A stretch of DNA of 64,000 nucleotides from NCBI GenBank assembly GCA_037389465.1, contig JAZARR010000153.1:5616501-5680500 (forward strand), written 5' to 3'. Shown piece by piece: positions 1 through 12,363 of this stretch; the first letter of the stretch is position 1; every line of letters starts with the position of its first letter. Made by a program: the position numbers and the translations under genes. The stretch comes from Baylisascaris procyonis. Its lineage: Eukaryota > Nematoda > Chromadorea > Rhabditida > Ascarididae. Under the pieces are notes generated by a model. The model was given only the letters and a program-made list of their open reading frames with translations. It ran no database searches and was not told the origin of the DNA.

Positions 1-3000
1 TTGGTAAAAACAAATGAAGTAGAGTATAGAAATGCGGAAGAGTATATCGTGTTATCCACACCGGTATGCTTTTGCAGTTCTTCTAAGTTGCTCTGATTGC
101 CTTGAAGGCTTTTGGATGTATCAATTTACTGGTCAGTTCTCAGCAATAACATCACTCCCACAACACCACAACCTTCATCGCAGTTAGGCATATCAATATG
201 AAGGCAGCTTATCGTTTACTATCATCATAAACTATTCAATGTAACTCACTTATTTATACTTCTGAGGCCATTTTCATTTTGTGCTATTTAATAGCTTCTG
301 TTATTATACAATAGGGACTCTTGTTCCCCAAGTTTTCAACTTTAAAAAAAACATTGCGAAATAGATAGAAATATAACAGGAATTTTGCAACTGTGATTAC
401 AACGTTTGCGTCATTTGATGGTGTCGAACGGTTTGCGGAGGCGATCGGATGATAACGAAAATTGGGCGATGAACACAAAAAAAGTATCGATGACAATGAA
501 TCAACGAAGGCAAAACGGTTTTTTACAACCTATATATTTCTATGAAGCGATTTTTCATGCCTCACATCATGTTCACCTCGGGGCAATATACTTGCCGTAA
601 CTGATATTACAGTGAGTTTGTATGCATCTTTGTGAGCTTTTTTTTTTTCTAAAGCACGTTGTGATGATTTCAAACACGTTCTCGTTGTTATAACCTCAAT
701 TTGTTAAGCCCAAAGCTGCAGCGACGGAATGAGGTGGTCGCAACATAAAAATAATGTGCTTTCACAGCCACAGTGACTCCACCGATGCGATATATTTAGG
801 ATATTCAATGATGCTTAAAGGCGCTGCAGAATTTACAAGGCAATTGTACTGATGAAAATCGAGAAGAGTTCATCGAGTGGGAAATTATGCCAGGGCTTCC
901 AACATGCTTTTTGTGTCACCCATCGTGCCATTAAGATGAAGCATTATAAGGCGCTCTTGCCCAAATGTATGAAAAAACTCGAAAAAGGTTGTCAGTTGAA
1001 TTGCGCAGTTTCATATATTCGACCTTCAGAGCAACTCGCACCATAAATTACCCGTACATAATGAAAAGTTACGCAGTAAATCATTCGCATTAATTTGGCT
1101 GACATAAATAATTCCCCCTCCTCAAAAAAAGGTTTACTTCTTTTAAAGCAGCCTGCGCGAAATGGAGCACCATTAAGTGCAAAAACTTATGCGCTTTTAA
1201 ATTCACATAACTTTTTTCGAAGGAAATAGAACAACCCGAAAGACTGGTGCATAAGATCAAGTAATGATGTCGATTACAGATATCAATTTTCATACCTCGG
1301 TTGACCTTGCTCGCCCGACTTGAGACAACAGGTAAACGACATGCATGTACAAACAAACATCGTCATATATACGTGTCAACTCAATGCGCATCGTTAGGAA
1401 AAGAATGAACGCTGTTATCTTCCTGCGACAGTGGGAAATTTTATGAGGAAAGGTAATTGCTTAAGTTTATTGTGATTATGATACCATAATGATATTGGAA
1501 ATGTTGTAATAATTGGGAAACAGGAGACAGGTAATATGGGATATATATGGGAAATAAGAAATAGCTAATATATGAAACGATGATATACTATGATCGTAAC
1601 AAACAGCCCACAAATTACTACTACTACTACGATACAATGAACATTACGGTAATGTCAAATACAACATTATTGCCGATATTCGCATTAAAATTCAGCATAA
1701 GTTTGTGCTGCACGACTCTTTACACCTGGTAATTGACAGCCTCTTTTATGAGGTACTAGAGTGAGTTTCTTCCCTTGTATTTTTGCGCTCAATACAGCAT
1801 AGGGAGTCAGCATACCTCGCAATTACTAGGCAAGTAAGAATCTAGCAAGGCCAATAAGCAACACTTTTTGCGGTTCTGCCTATAAAACCAATCGATGCAA
1901 TCAATATTGCCCCCTATCCTCTTCATAACTGAGACGAAACTGATTTGTAAACTTCAAGGAATCCTCTTATATAAAACCTTTTTGATCAATTAGAGAAGTT
2001 CTATATAACAGAATCGTATATACAAGATCGTCACTGAAATGAAAATTAATCGAACACCTTCCGGATTCAAGTCTTGCCATAGGAAGAGCCTTTTTGCAGA
2101 ACACCTCTAATGCATTAGAATCAAAAACTTATTGCCCCGATGGCATGGATGAACACTGGATGCGGTTGACTCTCTTGCCATATTCGGCTTTCAAACTATA
2201 TAAATTTCCCTATAATTGCGCAAACGTTTATTGCTGGGCATGAAAATAGCGAATAAGACGCCAATCACAAGGATGGCCTAAAAAGTTTTCAGGCCGACCC
2301 AAATTTTTTTTAAATATGGCTGTAGGATAGCGGAAGGGGTAGAAAGTACCAAAAACGATCCTCTTTAAAAAGCTCACACTTTTTGGTCCTCTTGGTGATT
2401 TTCTGACCCTGTTGCCTGCCACCTGTATTCTCAAAGATGGCATCGAGCTTCCCGCCGTACAGTGCAATTTCCAATTTCTTTTGTCCGCACATCATTGAAA
2501 ACTTCCTAGCATCGCTTACTGTCTACATTACGAATGAAACCGTCAATCAGAATGAAACTGAGTTGGAGTGATCACTCTAGTCTGTAAATCAATTACTGCT
2601 TATAAGTTGAAACTATCGAACATAAGAAGAGACACGAGCTTTGACGACATTCAGACATATCGGCGAATAGATTAGACAGACACAGACAAAAACATTAAAG
2701 TGCATTGCGAAGAAAGCGTTTCATCTATGCACGAAGAGTTCGAATGGTAAGTTTTGTTGTGCTGTATGTAATTCACAAATTCCCATATTTATTGCAATAA
2801 TTGCTTGTGACCTGACAAATAAAATAATCATTTATGAAAACGATTGAAATTCTTGTAAAGCATAAAAGAATGGGCTATCTTCTACAAAGAAGAAACTTTC
2901 TGAAGGAAATAAATCCCATTATATCAAAAAAAGGAAAAGTGTTTGCTCGTTTATTCAACCATATTTGCTATTTGCTGTGTGCAGTGTTTGCGTAACTCTG

Positions 3001-6000
3001 TCCGCATCTTCGTGTATGCACAAGATTGCCAATGTGCTTATAAGCTTATTTAAGCTTGCTTCAATATAGTTTCTAAGAAAGGAAACTGCATGTTGGCTGG
3101 GATCCGCCAATCTTTTCCTCATAAAAAAAGTAAACGTTCATGGATTCCTCGTTAAGATCACCGAAGCGTTTTATCAAAAAGTTTCTTAACTGAGAGCTAA
3201 TTTCTGAACCGCTTATACTAACAGCAGTAATACTTATCCATCGTTGTTGCATACACCTTCAGCGACCAACAGCTATACAAGAAAGAAAAGAAGACAACGG
3301 TGGGAACATAGGAATACTTCTTTAAAATTTTCTTCGTGACGTTTGTTTACGAGATCTTTGTATAATTTCGGTTAGAGAAATATGGATGATATTCATAGTG
3401 AAATAAAATTTCTGGCTGCTCATCATTTCATTTGATTGAGTACTTTTGTAACGCAAAAAAAATGCACACATTTTTTCACAAAGTTTTTTTCTTCAGTTAG
3501 TTCCTGAATCCAAAATGAAACGATCTTTTCCCTGTAGCATCCGGCTAAATAACAAAAATCCTAGGACTTGATGCCCATGCTACTGCCCACCGGTAGAAGT
3601 CTGCTGTGACTTTCCCAGAAGAAGAAGAAGATCAATCGCTGCTGAAGGATGGATATGTTCTGGAGTATGATGCAGCCGCTCTTTCCCTTTTCTAGCATTT
3701 GGTCATGGAATTTTACACAAGTGAATTGTTTCCTACGTTTTTTCAGTCTTTTCAGAGATAACTTGATTCATCACAATGGCTTTTAAAAGCGAATCTGGAG
3801 AAAGCTAACCAATAATTAAGTGATCACATTTTTGCTGTTCATCGCCTCACAGAATTTTGAGGAAAACGTACAGGGTCGAGTTGCAGGAGTCGTGCAACTT
3901 CTTAAGCTATTTTCCGGGCTTAGGCTAATGCTTGAGCCAGGGTTGAGCATATTCGAGGTTGCGAGATGCTCGAAGCGGATGTTCCCTTATAGCAGCAGAA
4001 AAACGTCATAAGAAAAAATCCCCTCATGACAAATACATATATGATGGACACAACGTTCTGCTTCCTTTTGAATATTATACCCTTAAGAGATCCTATACTC
4101 ATATATTTAAGAGTTCAAAGAAATCTTCCGTTATGGTGACTTAAAGAGCAATAACTAGGTTTCGAAGGTGGTGTTGTCATAATCGCCTCTGCCTCTCGAG
4201 CTTACCGGTAATCAACTCCACCCACTATGTCACCTGTCGTCTCTTTCAAAAGTTCGCCTTGAAATTTTCTACACAATGAATGTAGAAAATGCCGTATCAC
4301 TAAGTGATATGCTATCAGCAAATAGAGTGCAACGATCGAAAAGGAATGTCAACCATCATATTATAATAACACTAACACAGTTCTAAAAGAAAGATTATAA
4401 GCACAGCACCATGCATACTCACAACGAGGAAGACCGCATAACAGGGGTATTCCAGCCTAAATCGTCAACGAGGATACTTATTTCTTGCAAAGTTAAAGAT
4501 ACGATTAGAAATCACTGTTGGTACTAATCAGGGCAATGTTCTTAACCATCCCTCACATAAAAAGTCAAAGTCAAACATATCCAGTAGTGTTAAGCACACA
4601 TAGTGGGGGAATGAACATACCGAAATTACCTCACGCTCAGACCTCAAAAAAAAAAAAAACACTTCCTTGTATGCGATTCGTCTTATTAAAGATGTGAAAA
4701 CTCAAGAATGTTCCCACCTCCCGTCCCATATCGGCCACGAATTGCGTGTCATTGGTAGAATATTGCAGTAACATCCGTTATCGCTTTGAACGGATATCTA
4801 CACTCGGAAATCTTGCACGAAAAGTAACCATACCTCGTACATTATAGGCAGAGTCGAAGACAACTCGCTTCGCACGACCATTCTATAACCACCGATCACC
4901 ACTCGGCGAATTTTCCACTCAGATAATCAGTAATCGCTTATCAGGCGTTGTGTAATATATTGTTTCAGAATGTTGCTGCAGAAAGATCGCGCTACTCACA
5001 CGACAGCGATGACAACAACAGTACACCAAACGAATACTGACGACAATTTGCGACAAAGAAACAGCGATTTGGTAGTGCTCTGATGAAGAGACAGATGCGA
5101 GAGAATTAGGCGAACTCCTGCTGGATGGCACACTGCTCCTCTGCAGGTGGTCCTTGCAAACGACTTCAAATACCACTTCCAACTTTTTCGACAACCGGTT
5201 GGTCAGTCAGCAAAGTCGAATTCTCTGATTCATCAACTCGATATTTACAGGCTTCTTTTCGTCAAGAAGTCTTCTGACCACACTTCGAACACAGAGTTCA
5301 ATTCAATGACACGACTGGATTCACCCCGATCCACAAGGCGCAAATTTAGCAGCCACCTTAATTGTCGAATCCGTTATCATCCGCTAGCCTGCAGTGATTA
5401 CTGGTTGTGTTCACCGATAAAACCTCAAAGAAAGAGGCTATCTGGAAATGCGAACGTTGAGACGACGAGTCCGAGTAAAGCAAAAGTGTGAAAGACGTCG
5501 CATAAAAGATGGAGAAAGGCGTGCGTGCGTAGGTGGTAGAGGTTGGTTCGTATGCACAAACAGTACAAATATGGTTCATAGGCAGCAAGCGTTAGCAACC
5601 GACCGCATGCGTTCGAATCAAATAGAAAAGAGCGCAAGCTGCGATGTGTGATGCCCTTTGCACGCATAAAATTTTGTGCTCTTAGCTAACAAACAGCAAG
5701 CTAACGCTAGTCGTTAAGCATACGTTCTGCGCACACACTCCCCCAAAAAAACATACCGATGCCTTACATAAATACCATAATCGTTGATGGAACGACATCA
5801 ATGCCCTGAACTGTCTCCTCCGAATGCATCGTCGAATTGAACTACTCAACCACCTCATCTAAACTGCTTCCCCATACTCTTCATATACCACTAATATAAA
5901 ATCAGAAAATATCGTGCAAAGATAAACAGTACAGTGGGATACGTTCGATGAAAACGGCTAGTTTTTAAGTGAAGGATATGGTGCCGCCGCAGCTGAGGTG

Positions 6001-8026
6001 AGAAGTGAAGGGTGCAAGATCGCGTGCGGGTGTATCAGGAAAGAAAGACAAGGGAATGTGAACGAATACAGGATCTCCTTTCACACTCCCTCCTCGGCTC
6101 CCAAACAAAGCCCTCTCACTATAGCATCACCTTTGATCTGAGCACAAAAACCCGTTGCAAAGTCATGCAGGAATCCTAATTCGTCTCTGTAATTGAAAAG
6201 TACAAGCTGAAGCACATTGAAAATTTGAAATAAGCACAGAAGCATGCAACTGCCATGAAATGTTCATCGATGCTGTCAAAACTGTATATACATGTGAACC
6301 GCTGCTGCCAAAACTCTGTACAAAATAACTTCTCCCTCAAAGAGATTCCCCTTCCGAACAGAGACCTGTGGCTTTAACAACAGAAATGATACGCAGCATA
6401 CTTGGCCATAACAGCAATTAAAGGGTATAGGCCTCTCGCTTATGTTGGAGTGTCGCGAAATATACTATTCTGGATGGTATTCCCTTCGAGTGAGCGAATG
6501 GAACATTTGAATATCAGTCAAATGAGCAGAAAGATATGCCAAAAGAACAAATGAATTATTCACTTTTGGTTGCAATCATCTGACTATTTAAAGACAATGT
6601 GCAAACATTGAAATATACGAAAGAAAGCCTTCATATTCCGAATCATCCAACCTCCCATAGAAGAATCCCTCTTGTCAGCGCAAAACAAAGGGATCGCTGA
6701 AAAAGTGATTGTGAATTTTCTGTCACCTTCAACTGCCTACAATTTCTTTTCAACATAATGGATCAAAATGTGAGGTCATCGTTGTACCATGTTTTGCAAC
6801 GGTGACTTGCGCTGTTACGCAGTTGAAGCTATCCCACAGGAAGACGCATACGCACAACTGCAACTATTATTAGTTCATCAACAAGACTCTCAAGAAGTTC
6901 ATAAGAGATGCTACTCGCTCGAGCAAGAGGCACTCTCAATGGATGTCTCAATGGAACTTCTTCAAGACAACAACCCCAACATTACTTGTAAAAATTGATA
7001 TACTTAGCCCCATTCAAAATCTATTCTCAAAATTTTATTTTATTCGCGTTGTATTTGTGCAAAAATCGCTCAAAAATCATGTCAATTTCTATGCATGGAA
7101 TGCGTGGATAATATTGTGCGCTCGGCTCGCTATTTGTGATAGATGGAGAGTGCAAAGACATTTTTTTGTATAGATTGGGGCAAAAAGTGACGGACATACA
7201 GTCACCTCGTTGTCAGCTGAGATCGAAAAAGCTATTAGACTGCGTTGAAAGGTTTTTTTTTGCATGCAGCTGTTCGCTGAGATGATGCGAAAACATTGAA
7301 AGGGAACACTTGTGGAACGATAGATTCACCTTAAAAAGTCAAATTGTAAACTGGCCAACCCGCTACGCATCACAAAGTTTCGTCTCGTCGCGTCACACCA
7401 GCCGGCGGACGCATTCTCTTCTGTGTTTATTTAGCCTCTTCGAAGCGTAAAAACAAACGCCATTGTCACAAATGCCGGGCACCGGAAGTCCTCGTCCATT
7501 CTTTATTGCATGTATATACACCTCTCCGCCTTACTGTAATGCATCTTCTGGCCATATCAACCAACATACTGAACCGAAGATGCAACGCAACGTCTCCCTC
7601 TCATCGAACAAATCCATGCTTCTAACAGTAAATAACCGTTTAAAAGATGGAAAAGTTTAACATCCTGCGATTTTCGCAGAACAAAAAAAATCTAAGACGT
7701 AGGGAATTGGGCCAACTGTCTTATTCGAATATAACAAGAAGGCACAACGATCGGCACCCTGTCGTTGCTGCGAAGCATTCTGTTTAAATGTGGAATTCAC
7801 ATGGATCCTGCAAGGGGGAGAGGACATTCTTGAACGGAAGCATGAAACATGAGATCTTCACTTCTTGCATTCAGATAAAAGCTTCAACCATCACCACTGA
7901 CTAAGAAAAACCTCAGCCAGTACCGCCTACTTACTTTAGGAAGTAGCCTAGCTTGCAAGCATCTGCATAATTCATTAAATGTCTCCAGTTTGTATGCTAA
8001 TTACATAGAATGCCTAATCAATATAC
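1..8026. other. No recognised gene
   Basis: Plus strand mildly A-rich. Overlapping ORFs on both strands between 4919 and 5667 lie in a GC-richer patch and conflict with one another. Two short minus-strand open segments with plausible splice sites exist (4206-4257, giving ELLKETTGDIVGGVDYR; 3591-3641, giving AIDLLLLLGKSQQTST), but their phases do not join, so no gene is called. Confidence 0.5.
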
Positions 8027-8137
8027 TTTCCAAGTCAATTTCAAAACCACCATTTAGCAGCTCAGGCAATAACAATAAGTGAAGGATATTCGGCGGATAG
8101 GACACAGTACAGACCCATCGTAAGACTCTAGCGGATG
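8027..8137 (-). CDS. Candidate isolated exon, minus strand
   Basis: On the minus strand, a strong acceptor (TTCTTTGTTTTCCCAG) precedes 36 open codons, ending at donor GGAAA/GTATAT. The peptide (SARVLRWVCTVSYPPNILHL then LLLPELLNGGFEIDLE) looks like part of a helical-repeat protein, but no family is recognised. The A-rich plus strand in this half of the window would fit minus-strand transcription. No phase-matched partner exon could be established. Confidence 0.25.
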
Positions 8138-8597
8138 CTGGGAAAACAAAGAAAAATGTATAAAAAAAACGAAAGTAGGTAGGGCATAGCGCCGCCCAGG
8201 TAGTACATAAAGTCATAGGAAAAGTAGATTCGAAAGACGAAAAAGTGATCGATGAGGTGAGACACTTATCCAACAACTCGAAATAACGCTTGAATCATAC
8301 AAATTTAGTGACGATTCACGCACCACATTTATCGTTCACCTATTGTAGGCACTTAGTTTGCCGATGGAAGGAAGGCATGATAGCAGCTATATTCCACGCA
8401 CCTTTCAACGAAAGTCTAGCAATGTTGATCCTTTCGATCAACAGCACAAACGATACGAAAGTCGAGTGTGAAAATTCTTTGTGCAATAAATATATCAGCG
8501 ATGCGCACAAATGTGGTAAATATTTGTCGCACACAGCCATATAGCAGATAGCATGAAAGAGCACAGAGATTTTGATATCACTCTTTACTCTAACAAT

Positions 8598-8670
8598 ATT
8601 ATTGTTGGCATGTATGTCTACGCCCATCCATTTAAACATTTACGGCGTAGACATACACGCCAACAGTAAT
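8598..8670. ncRNA. Near-perfect 73-nt hairpin, microRNA-precursor-like
   Basis: Arms 8598-8624 and 8644-8670 are 27 nt each and complementary at 25 positions, plus one G-U type and one A-C mismatch when read as plus-strand RNA. The loop is 19 nt. The core of the 5' arm is TTGGCATGTATGTCTACGCC. Length and shape fit a pre-miRNA; a small inverted-repeat element is the alternative. No known miRNA seed was recognised. Confidence 0.4.
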
Positions 8671-10943
8671 GGGGTGGAACTTGTTGAATGACACTGCATC
8701 AAATTTCATTTCAAACGATTCAACACCTTAACTGCAACATTAACCAACATTCTAGTGAACGTTATCAATAACACAGACGACGTCATATATGAGCATAATG
8801 AATATTCAGAAGGTTGCCAACTGACGATCCCAGAATGTATAACAAAAAACGAGCCCCTTCTGGTGTCACCTGCTCAACATGTGTCGTAAAGATCTTTTCA
8901 AAAACTAGCAGTATGAAAACCTAATAGATATTGGTTGAAAGATATTTACTTATGGTACAAAGTGCAAAACGAAATTTGATGCCTTACTGTAGGTAACTGC
9001 ATCGCTATTTTGATACTGAAAAATATTAAAAGCCATATAGTGTCACTGAGAATGAAATATATCGTCACCCATATGCGTGAGAGATGGAGATCACCTCATT
9101 TCATTATAGTAGAGATCGCTGAGTGTTCCTTTCGTTTTTGACAGGAAGGTGCCGTTTCTTTCTTTTATACCAAAGAAAGAGCTATGCTTGCTGCTCAGCA
9201 TATACAGGGAGTGATGTGTATTCCATTCTGCATGTAGAAAAGCACTGCATCTTCCTTTCAACAAATGGGTGGACGCTGAACCTCTCGTTGAATATGTGGG
9301 AAGGCACTGCACTTCCCTGTTACACACCGCACGTTCCCTTTTATGCTTAAACAAACCTCGCTTTTGAGTTTTCCATTTATTCCTCCTCCTTCCCACTTTT
9401 CATTTTCCCCTCTTTCCCTCTAAAACCATTTTTTATACGGTGCGGGTTCCTTTAGAAATGCAGTTGCATCTTGCATACCCTCCCCTTTTCTTACCTAAAC
9501 GATATAGAGACGAGGGGTGAGCTTACCTATGGATCAATTTCAATAAAGCAATAAAGCACAAACTGCAGAGCAGCCATGATATGACCGGATAAAAATAAGG
9601 AGGGATCATTCCGGTACCTGTCCTTGAAAGCCAGCATAAAAAACAAGTGCCGTTCGGGGTGAAAACATTTAAAAGCGCTAATTTAGTCGATTCTAATTTA
9701 ATTCTTAGCTCTACTTTTATGCTGTTTGTGCCGGTCATATTTGGAGTTTGGCTACTTTCTACTTGCAGCGATGGTTTCGCTTCGAATCCTTTAATTATTT
9801 TAACCTGGGCACCTCTCTTATTATCTCATTTAACCACTACGGCAACCATATTTGGTTGATACAGAAACCAATTTGAAGTTCATTCGCTATCACAAACCTC
9901 TATCAGCTGATGGTACTAAGCAGCTTTCAACAACAACAATTCAACAAAACATTAAGCGTTACAACCTTAGGCCACCCAAAGCTATCCTCGTCAAAAAGTT
10001 GCATTTACGACACTCCACAACGCAACATTGTTTTGTACACAACCCTATAATTTAACAATTATGTTGCAGGAGATAAATCAAATTGCACCTTAAAGTCCCT
10101 CACTTATACCATGGTAAGCAAGTGTTGCCCGCACCTTGAAAAGTCATAGCGCTTTCGAAGAAATACAACTCTACTTAAGAAAATATTTCATCAGAACCTC
10201 AGTCGATTTCAACTGGGCATTAGCGTTAAATATGTGCACCTCCCGGTTTGCTTGTACAACTTTACTACTCGTCAGCTGTAGCCGCCGTCGAGGACTCAAA
10301 CCTGAAGGTAGGTTACGTATATTGCTGATGTCTCGTTTATCTTCGCTCGTTCCAAAAAAAAACCTATTCCGGAAAAAAGGAATTTATGTACAAAAAAGAC
10401 CCGACAATCGAATGACGACCAGCTCGCAAAGAAAGTCCGGTCCGCCGGTCTCCAAAACATGTCTTTTATTTCAGAGGTAGATAAGGCTGGAATTGGGGGA
10501 GAAAGAAAGAAAATATTTTTGTCTTGTTCTCATCCATGGTTCGAAGGAGGTTTTTACGAATGGACCGAAATACACTTGAGAAGTGGGAACTGCAGTTTGT
10601 CATATTTCCCAATAAGAAAGGCACATACAACCATATCGAAACATAAACAGCAATGGCTAATCTTCCATAGGTAGAAATATAATACATACCACAAAAGAAG
10701 ATATAATGAAGCAAGTTAAGAAGAGGGTGCATTAAAAGTAGTGAACTCAGCAATAACTTTTCCTATGCGAGTCATCAGCGGGTGTCGTCGAAGCGATCCT
10801 ATAGTCTTTTAAAATAAAAGAATATGGAATGGGGCATGCTGATTCAAAACACTTCAGGAATGTAAACGAGAACCTAAGTGATCAGAAACAACGAGTTTGA
10901 GTATTGCGAAAAAGAAAATCATTGCATTAATGAATATTTATAG

Positions 10944-11035
10944 AAATATTTAAATAATACAAATGAAATTTTCTATAGCCATTCACTTAAATATTTTAAA
11001 TAATACAAATGAAATTTTCTATAGCCATTCACTTA
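10944..11035. repeat. 46-bp tandem duplication
   Basis: Two adjacent copies of a 46-bp unit that ends TTCTATAGCCATTCACTTA, almost identical (one extra T in the second copy). AT-rich; no gene signal. Confidence 0.9.
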
Positions 11036-12337
11036 TTGATTAAGAGTAAAAAAATGAACAAAAAAGACTTACTGAAACAGCTCAAAGATTTATTCGGGCT
11101 GCTCAATCTGACGCCTTCGTCGAATTCAACAATCAGATCTTGAGGCTTTTCGATCACTTCAAATGCTGTCACCTTTTAAAGCATCAAATCTGAAAATGAA
11201 ATATCTTTTCCTCATATTCACGATAAAAATTGTGAAACATTACACTTAACATCTTCATCAGCACAATTGTAAGAATAAAACATTCGGTAATTCAATTACA
11301 ATGAATAAGATATTTGAAAATACTTTAAATTCTATATTAAACGATAATTCAAGTGAAGAATATTCAACAGGAGTTGCATTTTTCATAAATTTTGATGATC
11401 GCTTAGTGACATATATAATTACACTGATGTTTCACTTCTTAATCAGTCATAAAATTATCTCAATAAAAGTTTTGAACGGTGATTTCACTATGCTTAGCCA
11501 CTTTCATAACTGTAAAATATATTATTTCTCAAGTGTACTACGAAAACAAACACTATCGTGCGATGAAATAATATCACTCAAGAATGATCGACGCAAAAAT
11601 CTGCAAAAAAATGGAACTGCCGATAGAGAAAGATTTCCAAGTGGAAGACAAAAAAACGAGCCCATTTGTACGCATCTGAATAGGCAGACGAAATTTTAAC
11701 GCATAATCGAATCGAGCAACGCAATAAACACGGGAAATTTCGCAATTATGAACTAAGAGGAGTTGTACCGATAGGCGCACAATCCAAAAATCAATTTTTT
11801 TTTTCTTCTGGTGACGTCCAAAGCGACAGCGCAACTCCATAAGAATAAGTAGAATTTTGCCGAACGATTACAGTAAATAGTAGAAAATACAGCTAGAAAA
11901 AGTGTTGTATTTACTGCTTAAATTTTACATACGTGCTGTTCGATTCAGTACTCGTTTTAAGTAATAGGTTTTCAGACCCATCACGATGATGTGTGGGAAG
12001 AAATTCCTTTAGCATGGTGCGCTCCTGGAAATAAAGACCACGAGGAAGCCCTTCAAAACAGCTCGGAAAAGAAGAGTGGAATAACCCACGCGACATACTG
12101 GTTCTTCGATCTCGAAAAGCTGTCTGTAACTTCATCGACGGTACTTCAATCACGCTACTATGTCAGTAATGAGGGATAATACAGGAATCTGAGTATGTAT
12201 GTACAAATTCCATTCGATAAGGCAGAGGGGTTGTGAAGTGCAAAATGTACGCCTTCAGCCATAATCGAACCAACGATCTCCAGTGAAGGAAAGTTTTGAC
12301 AGTGATGTATAGAAATGGGAAAACAACTGCTGCAGGG

Positions 12338-12363
12338 TTTTTTTTTTTTTTTTTTTTTTTTTT
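12338..12363. repeat. T26 tract
   Basis: Uninterrupted run of 26 T. Confidence 0.98.

Noticed and set aside
5002..5194. Conflicting exon-like readings on both strands (plus NVAAERSRYSHDSDDNN, minus SSVPSSRSSPNSLASVSSS)
   Set aside because: Several frames are open on both strands in a GC-richer patch, so neither can be preferred without transcript data.
10475..10670. Splice-flanked plus-strand open segment of 65 codons
   Set aside because: The opposite strand is open over the same bases with equally protein-like sequence, and no neighbour exon fits its phases.
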